Shown in pieces: positions 7,577-16,500 of a DNA stretch of 64,000 nucleotides. The DNA comes from Opitutaceae bacterium (GTDB taxonomy: Bacteria > Verrucomicrobiota > Verrucomicrobiia > Opitutales > Opitutaceae). The notes below the pieces were generated by a model. That model was not told the DNA's origin and did no database searches. It worked only from the letters and a program-made list of their open reading frames with translations. The stretch spans positions 1 through 64,000 of the forward strand of contig JAUYAK010000117.1 of the NCBI GenBank assembly GCA_030693515.1, given 5' to 3'. The position numbers were made by a program, and so were the translations under genes. Every line of letters begins with the position of its first letter. Position 1 is the stretch's first letter.

Positions 7577-8291
7577 AGGTAATCTCAGGCGCGTCCTCCG
7601 GGCGCAAGTAGGCTTGTTCGCCCGCCCCGGCGATGTAGTGCGTGCAGCGCACGACGGTCTGCATCCAGCGGAGGCGCGTGTCGCGCGTGGGCGAGATCTG
7701 CGCCTTGGTCACGGCGCACGGCGGCAGGGTCACGTAGGTGTCGCCGCCCTCGTGCAGCTTGAGCGACCCGTCCATGCAGCGCGCCCGCACGATCTCGCCG
7801 GCGTGGGGCACATCGGCGAAATAGTCCGCCACGTCGCACGCCGCCGCGCGCACGGCGGGATCACCGGAGCGCACGACCCGGACGCCGTCGAGCAGGCCCA
7901 TGCGCCGATACAGATCGAGGCAGAAGTCGGCGACGTTCGTCGCCGTCACCTGCTTGAAAGCCTCGACGCGCTCCGGCGCGACGTAGGCGCCGAGCTGCCG
8001 CGCGGTGGTGGCCTGCCAACCCGGTGCGAGGCGCTTAAGGAAGAGCGGCGACCACTTGCGCTGCACTTTGTTTTCGATCGTGAAGTTCAGCGTGGCGGGC
8101 TCATCGGACTTGCGATGGCGCAGGATGGTCTGCGTCTCGCGCGCATCGTGGTCGCTGTCGTGGTAGAAAAACACGATCTCGCCGCCGATCTCGGCCTGGA
8201 GGCGGCGCGCGGTCTCAAACTTGGCGAAGAGAAACCGCCGGGGGAAAAACCCGCACGGCTGCTGGCCGAAACAGATGACGGGAGTGCTCAT
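7530..8291 (-). CDS. BshC-like protein, short form (candidate cysteine ligase)
   Basis: First gene of the bacillithiol operon, 253 residues. Canonical BshC, which adds cysteine in the last step, is about 540 residues. This protein keeps segments matching two BshC signatures as I remember the family: VICFGQQPCGFF (cf. VIGGQQAGLLTG) followed by a helix and VFFYHDSDHDARE (cf. VFWIAGEDHDVDE), and near the C-terminus YIAGAGEQAYL (cf. YVGGPGEIAYW). The central connecting regions and long coiled coil are missing. With bshA and bshB1 directly downstream and overlapping, it is the natural candidate for the missing ligase. The operon position is strong evidence; the homology is by eye and needs a profile search. 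Confidence 0.6.
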   Translation of the reverse strand: MSTPVICFGQQPCGFFPRRFLFAKFETARRLQAEIGGEIVFFYHDSDHDARETQTILRHRKSDEPATLNFTIENKVQRKWSPLFLKRLAPGWQATTARQLGAYVAPERVEAFKQVTATNVADFCLDLYRRMGLLDGVRVVRSGDPAVRAAACDVADYFADVPHAGEIVRARCMDGSLKLHEGGDTYVTLPPCAVTKAQISPTRDTRLRWMQTVVRCTHYIAGAGEQAYLRPEDAPEITFVRRDEIDRSDEAYH

Positions 8292-8296
8292 GCCAA

Positions 8297-8465
8297 GTAG
8301 GGCGGGTCTTCGACCCGCCCTCGGAAAAAGGACGAGACCTCACGACGGATTCCCTCGATAGCACGGATAAGATTTCCGCCGGTGAGTGCCTTCATCCGTT
8401 TTATCCGTGGAATCCGTGGTTAAAAATTATTTCCGCTCCGAGAGCGGGTCGGAGACCCGCCCTAC
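8297..8465. repeat. Two GCGGGTC-type palindromes flanking a CCGTGG-rich spacer
   Basis: Hairpins at 8297-8321 (GTAGGGCGGGTCTTCGACCC...) and 8441-8465 (AGAGCGGGTCGGAGACCC...CTAC) are about 120 bases apart. The spacer includes TTATCCGTGGAATCCGTGG, a phrase with echoes near 34600 and 56400. The right-hand hairpin lies inside the coding end of the symporter gene, not between genes. Confidence 0.8.
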
Positions 8466-10133
8466 TCCGATCGCCTGCAGCACGACGGCGAACCCGACGC
8501 ATGTCGCGCAGCCGATCGGGTTGAGCCAGAGGTAGGCGATGCTGCCGTAAAAGTAGATCGCGATCACCACGAGTTGCGCGGCGATGGCGGCCCAGAAGAC
8601 CGCGGTGCCCTGCACCCACTTCAGGAAGAACGCCACGACGAACACGCCGAGCAGCGCCGGGTAGAAGATCGAGGCCACGATGTTCAGCGCCTCGATCAGG
8701 TTTTCGGCGAAGCTCACGAAGAGCGCGAAGCCTATGGCGAAAAGACCCCACACGGCGGTGAAGAACTTCGCGTTTTTCACATTGCGCGGCTCGTCGCGCT
8801 CGGCGAGCGGACGCACGCTGCGCCACAGATCGATGGTGGTCGTGGTGCCGAGGGCGTTGAGTTCGCCGGCCTTCGACGAAAGCGCGGAGGCGAACATCAC
8901 CGCGAGCAGCAGCCCAATCACACCGTGCGGGAGCTGGGTCAAAATGAACGTGATGAAGACATAGTCGGAATCCTTCGTGCGCTTGGCCGAGGGATCGGCG
9001 GTCTGGAGGGCGGCGCGCGCCTCGTTGCGCACGGCGGTGGCTTCGTTTTGCGCGGCGCGCAGCGCGGCGCGCGCGGCGGTCTCGGCCGCGGCGTCGCCAG
9101 CCTTGTCCGCGGCGAGCCAAGCGCGGATTTTCGCCTGCTTGTCGGCGTGGAGGACGGCGTGTTTTTCCTCAAGGGCGAGAAACTTCGCCCCCTCGGCGCC
9201 GGCCACCTGACGCTGCCACTGCGTCTGATTGAAGATGACGGGCGTGCCGGGCTGGAACTGGTAGAAGACGAAGAGCAGCGCGCCGAGCATCACGATGCCG
9301 AACTGCATCGGGATCTTGAAGAGCGCATTGAACATCAGGCCGAGCCGGCCCTCGCGCAGGTGCGCGCCGCCGAGGTAGCGCTGCACCTGCGACTGGTCGG
9401 TGCCGAAATAGGAGAGCGAGAGAAAGAACCCGCCGAGGATGCCCGTCCAGATGGTGTAGCGCTGCTTGAGATCGGGCGTGTAGCTCACGGCCTCGAGCTT
9501 GCCCATCGCGCCGGCGATCTGGGCGGCGTCGGGCGGGAGCTTCACGAGCAAGACGACAAACGCCGTGATCATCCCGCCAAAGATGACGCCCATCTGGAGC
9601 CGCTGTGTGAGGTTCACCGCCGCACTGCCGCCCGTGACCGTATAAACGATCGCAAGCAGCCCGGTGAAGATGATCGTGAGGTCGAGCCGCCAGCCGAGCA
9701 CCGTCGCGAGAATGATCGCGGGAGCGTAGATGGTGATGCCGGCCTGCAAGCCGCGCTGGAGGAGAAACAACCCCGCGCCGAGCAGCCGGGTCTTTTGATC
9801 GAAGCGCTGGCCGAGGTATTCGTAGGCGGTGTAGACGCCGAGCTTCCGGTAGATCGGCAAAAAGACCGCGCAGACCACGATGAGCGCGAGCGGCAGGCCA
9901 AAATAATTTTGGATGAACGCGATGCCGTTCTCGTAGGCCACGCCCGGCAACGAGAGGTAGGTGATCGTGCTGGCCTGCGTGGCCATGACCGAGATGCCGA
10001 TGGTGCCCCACTTGGTGGTGGCGCCGCCCTTGAGGTAGGTGTCGAGCTTGTCGGTGTGGCGCGTGCGCCAGGTGCCGTAGGCGGCGATGCCGACGATCGC
10101 GCCGAGGAGCACGAGCCAGTCGAGGGCGTTCAT
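8427..10133 (-). CDS. Sodium/solute symporter (SSS family)
   Basis: A 568-residue transporter with about thirteen membrane helices. The first helices with TTKWGTIGISVMATQASTIT carry the conserved Na+-site region, and YEYLGQRFD and SYFGTDQSQVQRYL are typical of SSS members related to Na+/glucose or iodide carriers; the substrate cannot be read from sequence. An Ala-rich, charged, probably coiled-coil loop (roughly residues 305-395) interrupts the helices. The last twelve codons (VGRVSDPLSERK) are read from a palindromic repeat. Its ATG overlaps the stop of a 49-residue gene, as if translated together. Confidence 0.9.
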   Translation of the reverse strand: MNALDWLVLLGAIVGIAAYGTWRTRHTDKLDTYLKGGATTKWGTIGISVMATQASTITYLSLPGVAYENGIAFIQNYFGLPLALIVVCAVFLPIYRKLGVYTAYEYLGQRFDQKTRLLGAGLFLLQRGLQAGITIYAPAIILATVLGWRLDLTIIFTGLLAIVYTVTGGSAAVNLTQRLQMGVIFGGMITAFVVLLVKLPPDAAQIAGAMGKLEAVSYTPDLKQRYTIWTGILGGFFLSLSYFGTDQSQVQRYLGGAHLREGRLGLMFNALFKIPMQFGIVMLGALLFVFYQFQPGTPVIFNQTQWQRQVAGAEGAKFLALEEKHAVLHADKQAKIRAWLAADKAGDAAAETAARAALRAAQNEATAVRNEARAALQTADPSAKRTKDSDYVFITFILTQLPHGVIGLLLAVMFASALSSKAGELNALGTTTTIDLWRSVRPLAERDEPRNVKNAKFFTAVWGLFAIGFALFVSFAENLIEALNIVASIFYPALLGVFVVAFFLKWVQGTAVFWAAIAAQLVVIAIYFYGSIAYLWLNPIGCATCVGFAVVLQAIGVGRVSDPLSERK

Positions 10134-10279
10134 CCGTAGTGGCGGGCGAAGAAAGTGAGCGCGATCACCATGGCGACGAAGCAGGCGAAAACGAAAAGAT
10201 ACACGCCGCCCCAGGAGCGGAAGCCGGGCACGCCGGGGGACTCGGCGTCATCGGGATCGGGCGGGGGCGTCGCGGTCAT
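10130..10279 (-). CDS. Small single-helix protein coupled to symporter
   Basis: ATG at 10279 gives 49 residues: a Pro/Asp-rich start (MTATPPPDPDDAESPG), one hydrophobic helix (VYLFVFACFVAMVIALTFFA) and the tail RHYG. Its TGA overlaps the symporter ATG in an ATGA arrangement. The pairing parallels the 110-residue gene in front of the second SSS transporter at 58409, so a role as accessory subunit is plausible. No named family was recognised. Confidence 0.6.
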   Translation of the reverse strand: MTATPPPDPDDAESPGVPGFRSWGGVYLFVFACFVAMVIALTFFARHYG

Positions 10280-10536
10280 GGGGCTGAAGGTGCGGCCTCC
10301 TGCGACGATGCCGCCCGGCAAAGCGGCACCCGCAGGGCTGGGCCGCGGCGCGGCGTTGAGGTGGGAAGGCTCGTCATGAACGCGAAACCGTGAACGGGTT
10401 CGATTGAGAAATCCAATCCAGAACTTAATTCCGCCCACCGTCCCCACAGAAATCGAGGGTCACGTTTCGCCATTCGACACGTCCGGCGTCGTCGCTCATG
10501 AGATCGCGACTTCCGCGAGTCTCACCTCCCCCTCCC

Positions 10537-11661
10537 ATGCGCCGCATCCTCCTCCTCGCCCTGCCCTTCGCCGCCCCCACGTTTGCCGCCAATGCCCCCG
10601 GACCCGGCCCCGCGCCCGCTGGACCCGGCGGCCCGTCGATCTCGATCGAGGAATTCGATCCGAAGTCCACGCTCCGCGTCCCCGAGCACAAGCCCACGCG
10701 CGCCAAGTTCCCGTTCATCGACGTCCACACGCACCACCGCGACGTGACGCCCGCGCGCCTCGACCAGCTCATCAAGGACATGGACAGCCTCAACATGGGC
10801 CTGATGATCAACTCGCCCGTCGGCGGCGGGCAGGGCAAGTGGGTGGCCGACGCCGCCGCGGCCTCGAAGGCTCACTCTCCCGCGCGCTTCCGCGTGATGA
10901 CCAACATGGACCAGTCTAAACTCGAGGAACCCGACTACGGCGCGCGCGCCGCCGCCCAACTCGAGACCGACATCAAGGCCGGCGCCATCGGCCTCAAGGT
11001 CTGGAAGGGCTTTGGCATGACACTCCAGGACAGCCAGGGCCGCATCAAGGTGGACGACCCGCGCTTCGACCCCGTGTGGGCCATGGCCGGCAAGCACAAG
11101 ATCCCCGTGCTCATCCACACCGCCGATCCGTGGGGCCTGTTTCAGCCGATGGACAAAAACAACGAGCGCTGGCTCGAGCTGAAGATCCAGGCGCGCCGCA
11201 ACCAGTCCGCACAGACCAACTACACGTGGGAGCAACTGATCGACGAGCAGCACCGGCTCTTCGCGCGTCACCCGCAGACGACCTTCATCGCCGCGCACCT
11301 TGGCTGGCTCGGCCACGACCTCGGCAAGCTCGGCGCCCTGCTCGACCGCCTCCCCAACGTCCACGTCGAGATCGGCGCCATCACCAGCGAACTCGGCCGA
11401 GCGCCGCGCGCCGCGCACCGCTTCTTCGTCAAATACCAGGACCGGGTCCTCTTCGGGAAGGACGCCTACAACGTCGCCGAATATCACGTCTACTTCCGCC
11501 TCCTGGAGACCGACGATGAATACTTCGATCCGATCCGGAAGTATCACGGCATCTGGAAACTCTACGGCCTCGCGCTGCCGGACGACGTGTTGAAAAAACT
11601 CTACTACAAGAACGCGCTGAAGCTCTTCCCCGGGCTGCCGTCCGCCGGATTTCCGCAATGA
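10537..11661 (+). CDS. Secreted amidohydrolase-family metal-dependent hydrolase
   Basis: A 374-residue TIM-barrel protein of the amidohydrolase-2 type. The ATG at 10537 is preferred over one at 10498 because it begins directly with a signal peptide (MRRILLLALPFAAPTFAANA). Metal and catalytic landmarks are FIDVHTHHRD, GLKVWKGFG, VLIHTADPWG, FIAAHLGWLGHD and FGKDAYN. Members hydrolyse or decarboxylate cyclic and aromatic substrates; the substrate here is not deducible. Export to periplasm or outside is predicted from the signal peptide. Confidence 0.87.
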   Translation: MRRILLLALPFAAPTFAANAPGPGPAPAGPGGPSISIEEFDPKSTLRVPEHKPTRAKFPFIDVHTHHRDVTPARLDQLIKDMDSLNMGLMINSPVGGGQGKWVADAAAASKAHSPARFRVMTNMDQSKLEEPDYGARAAAQLETDIKAGAIGLKVWKGFGMTLQDSQGRIKVDDPRFDPVWAMAGKHKIPVLIHTADPWGLFQPMDKNNERWLELKIQARRNQSAQTNYTWEQLIDEQHRLFARHPQTTFIAAHLGWLGHDLGKLGALLDRLPNVHVEIGAITSELGRAPRAAHRFFVKYQDRVLFGKDAYNVAEYHVYFRLLETDDEYFDPIRKYHGIWKLYGLALPDDVLKKLYYKNALKLFPGLPSAGFPQ

Positions 11662-11698
11662 CCGCCGCCCGTGCCGCGCGTGGCACGGGTGAGGTTAA

Positions 11699-12577
11699 TC
11701 ATTTCAGGCTCGCGAGGAGCTCGGTGTTGAGGCGCACGTATTCGTCCTTGAGCGCGCCCTGCGCCTGCTTGGCGCCGGCGAGCGAGAGTTCGGCGGCGGC
11801 GCGGGCGCCGGCCTTGTCGCCGGCGGCGGCGAGGATGCGCGCCTTGCGGTAGGTGAAGGGGAACCGAAAATTCTCCGGCTGCTCCGCGATGCCGAGGTCC
11901 ATCCACTCCGCGGCCTTTTTCAGGTCGAGCTTGTGATCGAGGTAGAACATCGCAGCGGCGACGTAGGGTTTCTTCGCGGCGTTGGACGCCATCACGGCCT
12001 CGATTTGCGCGCGGACCTTGGGCACGACGTCGAACTGGAGCGGGACGGAGACGACGGTGTTTTCCCACACGAGGTTGAGCACTGCGGAGTCGTCGCGGAT
12101 CTGGTTGATGTCGATCAGGAAGGTCTCGACGAGCACATCGCCGAGCGAGTTCGCCTTCACGGTGACGCGCGCGACATCGTCCTTCGGGTCGTAGCGGTAG
12201 GAGCCCCACTGCTGGTTGGCGGAGCTGAGGATGACGGTCCACTCCTCGCGGCCGAGCTGCGCGAAGAGCGCGTATTTGCCGGCAGGCACGTCCTTGCCGC
12301 CAAACTTCACCGGCGTGCTGAACGAGATGGTCGTGGCGTTGTTGGCGCCCACGCGCCAGATGGAGCCGAAGGGTTCGAGGCCGCCGAAAATCTTGCGGCC
12401 TTTCACACCGGGGCGGGCATAGACGATCTCGATATCGGTGAGGCCGACGCGCTGCTTGAGCGTCGAGGCGGGGCTCGGCGCGGGAATATCGACGGCGGGC
12501 GCCTGGGCCAGCGCGGCAGAAGTGAGAAACGCGCCGAGCACCAAGGCGCGGCAACCGGAAGACAGGGGGAGCAACAT
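11699..12577 (-). CDS. DUF2911 domain protein, secreted
   Basis: The frame is open from 12664, but ATG at 12577 gives a proper signal peptide (MLLPLSSGCRALVLGAFLTSAALAQ) and a 292-residue product. The DUF2911 region covers roughly residues 35-190 (SPASTLKQRVGLTDIEIVYARPGVKGRKIFG marks its start, then WRVGANNATTISFS and PAGKYALFA). The C-terminal third is helical and looks like a TPR-type repeat (AAEWMDLGIAEQPENFRF). Function of DUF2911 is unknown; it is frequent in Bacteroidota and Verrucomicrobiota. Confidence 0.88.
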   Translation of the reverse strand: MLLPLSSGCRALVLGAFLTSAALAQAPAVDIPAPSPASTLKQRVGLTDIEIVYARPGVKGRKIFGGLEPFGSIWRVGANNATTISFSTPVKFGGKDVPAGKYALFAQLGREEWTVILSSANQQWGSYRYDPKDDVARVTVKANSLGDVLVETFLIDINQIRDDSAVLNLVWENTVVSVPLQFDVVPKVRAQIEAVMASNAAKKPYVAAAMFYLDHKLDLKKAAEWMDLGIAEQPENFRFPFTYRKARILAAAGDKAGARAAAELSLAGAKQAQGALKDEYVRLNTELLASLK

Positions 12578-12796
12578 GGAAGGAAGGGAAAGGGGAAACG
12601 TGAACGCGGAACGGGAGCACCGACAATCACGAAGCGACAGGATTTCGCAACCGGCAGGACGCAACGAAGGGGAGGAGGATGCGATGAGGGACGATGCCGA
12701 TCAAAGTCGCGTCAAATCGCGCTTGAGCCGCGAAGCATCGCGTTCAACTTAAACAACCCAGATAAACGTTTCTGCGCGCTCGCTCTAGACCAAAGT

Positions 12797-13432
12797 ATGG
12801 GCCTTGATTGGAATCCCGGACCAAAAGCCAAACCCGGCTACGAAGCCGAGTTTGAGGAACTTTGGCGCAAGCTCCAATCCCAGTGGTGCTGGCGTCGTGA
12901 CGCCAAGGTTCGTCGGTTTGGCGAGATTACTCTCGTGGCATTTGACACGCTCGGCGCGCCTACTGTTGGCATAGATGCAGCCGCCAACGAGTGGGCACGT
13001 CTCCAATTCGACAAGCGCGCGGATAAGGCACTCACCGAGGAAAAGTTTCTTAATGATATGAGCGGCTTTCGCGTGCTTGATTTAGTCGCGCCCTCTCATG
13101 GCCTGCCTCGCTACACTAACGGCAGCCCCGGCGGCTACGTGGAAGCTTACGCTTTCCGCGGGAAATTTCTGGAGGACTGCACCGCGATCATTGGCCCGGA
13201 ACTGCTCAACTCAGCTTGGAACCCCAAGCTTCCTTCCGATACCATTGCCTACGGTCGCGACCTCCTTCAACGCGCCTCCAATTTCGCGACGGCGCATAAG
13301 ATTGATTTGGCTACCACTCATCTCGCAGAAGACCCGGAAACGAACGAATTTCATCTCGACGTGGTTCAATCAGCGGGACGTTGGTGCGTGTTTTGGGGCG
13401 AGCGCGGACACTGGCTCGAAGCATATTTCTAA
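12797..13432 (+). CDS. Hypothetical protein beginning MGLDWNP
   Basis: ATG at 12797 opens a 211-residue soluble protein. The start MGLDWNPGPKAKPGYEAEF resembles a group of uncharacterised proteins that share an MGLDWNP opening, which is the reason for choosing it over an upstream continuation of the frame. Aromatic residues are abundant and there is no signal peptide. The C-terminus has SAGRWCVFWGERGHWLEAYF. Composition is less GC-rich than both neighbours, suggesting an acquired gene. About 145 bases follow in which nothing is recognisable. The function is unknown. Confidence 0.7.
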   Translation: MGLDWNPGPKAKPGYEAEFEELWRKLQSQWCWRRDAKVRRFGEITLVAFDTLGAPTVGIDAAANEWARLQFDKRADKALTEEKFLNDMSGFRVLDLVAPSHGLPRYTNGSPGGYVEAYAFRGKFLEDCTAIIGPELLNSAWNPKLPSDTIAYGRDLLQRASNFATAHKIDLATTHLAEDPETNEFHLDVVQSAGRWCVFWGERGHWLEAYF

Positions 13433-13577
13433 TGCAGAATTACCGAGCATCAAAAGTGAACTTGTTCAGCAAAACCTTCTAGGCCCACACTCTGAGGACA
13501 ACTTTCGTGCTGTCACGCTTCTCACGAAGCGGGCTACGAAGTGGAAACATTGAGGCGAGACACCCCAGCCACGGACT

Positions 13578-16500
13578 CTACAAATCAAATTTCACCGACG
13601 CGATGTAGAGCGCGGGGTCGATGATGCGGTAGGCGAGCGGGACGCCGTTGGGGAAGGCGCCGACCGGCTGGAGGCGGCCGTTTTCGCCGAGGTTGCGGGC
13701 GTTGAGCTGAAAGGTCGCGCCGACTTTGCCGCCGAAGAGTTTCGTGCGGTAGCTCACGAAGGCGTCCACGTAATAGTGGGACTTGTCGTAGATGGGGCGG
13801 TTGGGATCGAGGTCGGTGATCGAGGCGGGGAATTGTTGCACGCCGTAGTAGCCGATGCCGCCCTTGTCTTCCCAGCGCACGGCACCGCCGACGCCGACGT
13901 GGCGCAAGATACGGTGCTGCGTGAGGCCGGAGAGCTGGAGGCTCTGCGCCATCTTGAAACGGTATTTGCGGATCTGGGGGTTGGCCTTGCCCTGCTGCTG
14001 GAGGATGATCTTGAGCGGGATGTCGACGTTGTTGGTGAAGGCCTGGCGCGGGCTGTTGCCGCCGTAGGTCGCCTCCCACCAGAGGCGGTTGGGATTGGCC
14101 GCGGTGGGCGCGAGGCGGGGATCGACGATGGTTGTCCAGATGGGCAGGCGGCGCGCGATCCAGTCGGTCGTGGTGCGGGAGACGTTGGTGTTGGTCGTCT
14201 CGGTCTCGGAGAGCGAGGCCTGCAGCGTCCAGAATTTCGCGGGATTGAAATTCAGCTCGATCTCGGTGCCGCGGGACTCGACGTCCTGGGTGGCGGAGAT
14301 GCCGGGATCAGGGAGCACGAGGTCGTGCTGCTCCTCGACGGAGAGGCCGGTCTGGCGCGCGATCTCGGCCTCGACCTGCGCGGGCGTGAAGGCGGGGTTG
14401 AGCTGCGTGATCCACGCGCGGGCGTTGTTCACGAGCTGCCATGCGTCGCTCTGGAACACGTCGATCCGCAACGTGCGCTGCGCGATGGTGGCAGCGTCGC
14501 CGTTGCGGGTCTTGATGCGCTTGGTCTCGAAACGGTTTACGCGGAGGACGAATTTTCCGTCGTTCAAGTTGAGCCAGAAACCCCAGTCCTTGCCCTCGCC
14601 GCTGGAGTTGGGGAGCTGGTTGCGAAACACATCCTGCTGGGGGCCCTGCGGGATGAAGCTGTCGCTCTGATTATAGGTGAGCGTGAGGCCCGCGAGCAGG
14701 CGCGCGCCGAGGCCGGCGACGCCATCGCCCTGCGCGGCGCGCGAGACGAAGCCCAGATCGCGGAACGGCCGCAGCACGCCGCCGGCGGTCTTAGTGCGGC
14801 CGCCGTTGGTCGCGTAGTCGCCCGCGGCCCAGCGGTTGATGACGGCGTAATTGAAATCGCTGCCGTCGGGCAGGAGCGCGCGGGGCTCGAGGCCGCGCTT
14901 GTCGTAGGTCTTGTCGTCGCGCACGCCGAAGGTCGTGACGAGCCGGCCGCCGAGGAGCATGCTCTGGATCACGCCGCCGGTGGTCTTGGTGCGCGTGAGG
15001 GAATTGCTGCCGCCGCCGGCACTGTCGAGCGTGGGGCGCTGATCGAGGCGCGCGGGCTCGCGCTGGAAGACGCCGGTGGCGGCGTTGCCCCAGACGTAGG
15101 TCGCAGGGCCATAGTTGAACGTGCTCGGCGCGTAGTCGACGTTGGTGCCGGTGGCATCGCCGACGTAGTAACGAAAATAGCCGCGGAAGCGCGTATTCGC
15201 GGAGGTCTGCCCGCCGGCGATGTTGCCGTTGAGCGCGGGGAGCGTGCCGGGCGGCACCCACGCGTGATTGGAGGCGAGCACGTCGCGGTAGCTGTAGCGG
15301 CGCGTGATGGCGGAGGAAAACTCGTCGTAGCCGGTGAGCTGATGGAGGCCGAGCCAGCGGAGCGCGTTTTTCTCCTGCGTGAGGTCGAGGCGGTAGGCGA
15401 GCTGACCGCGGGTCGTCTCACTGCGGCCCGGGATCCACTGCGTGAGCGGTTGATCGAGGCCGAGGTAGGGGCGGCCGAAAAACGGATTCGGCGAGCCGTC
15501 GAGCAGGCGGGCATTCACATCGACGAGCAGGTAATTGGTCGCGGCGGTGCCGAAGATATTCCGCTGGTAGCGCAGTGAGTCCTCGCGCGCCCAGTCGCCC
15601 TGAGCGACGAGCGTGTGCCGCGGGGTGTTGAGCAGCACCTGCAAGAGCTGCACGCGCGACGTGAGCGTGCGATCCATCAGGCGATTCATCGCGCCGAGGT
15701 TCACCTCCGACCAGTCGTAGTAGGTGCGGTCGCTGAGCGAGGGCGTGGTGGTGAAGAGCGGCTGGCTCGCGAAGCGGCCCGAGGCGACGCCCGCCGCGGG
15801 GCTCGCGGCCATGTAACGATTGCTGGAGTTGTTGAGCAGCGGCGAGACAGAGGCGTTGTTGTTGCCGGTGGGGGCGGTCCAGTAGGCGACGGCGCCGCCG
15901 TCGATGAAGACGTAGCTCTTGTCCGCGCCGGAAAACGTGCGCTGGAAAACATCGGGGAGGTTGTTGTCGCTCGTGATCGCCGTGCGCGTGGCCTGCGGGC
16001 CAGGGCCGTTGAGACCGTAGGCGACGCCATTGAGCGTGTAAGTCTGCGTGACGGGGTCCCAGGCGGGCTTGCCCTGCTGGATCCAATACGAGACGCCGTC
16101 GCGTGGCATGATCGAGTTGGGACGGTTGCCGTTCATCCGGTAGTAGGCGTAGGAGGCGTTGAGCGTCGTCCACTTGAAGGGCTGGTATCTCACCATGCCG
16201 TTGTAGCGGAGCGAATCGGTGCCGGACGGCTTGCGCTGATAGCCGTCGTGCTGGAACGCTGCGCTCACGCGCACGCCGAGGCGGTTTTTTAAGAGCACGC
16301 GGTTGGCATCGAGATCGAAACGGTAGCCGCCGACACTGTCGCCGCGCACGCCCGTCTGCGTGCGGTCCTTGGTGAAATTCGCGGTCGCGGGAATCATGTT
16401 GAGCGTGCCGCCGGGCGAACCGAGACCGAAGACATTGGCATTGGGCCCGCGGCTGATTTCCACGCCGTCGATATTGAGCGGATCGACCGGCGAGAGGCCG

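Noticed and set aside
8574-10139. 521-codon plus-strand frame opposite the symporter
   Set aside because: Antisense shadow; composition is Glu/Arg/Gly-rich with no family features.
13776-15578. 600-codon plus-strand frame opposite the TonB receptor
   Set aside because: Antisense shadow of a gene with clear plug and barrel features.
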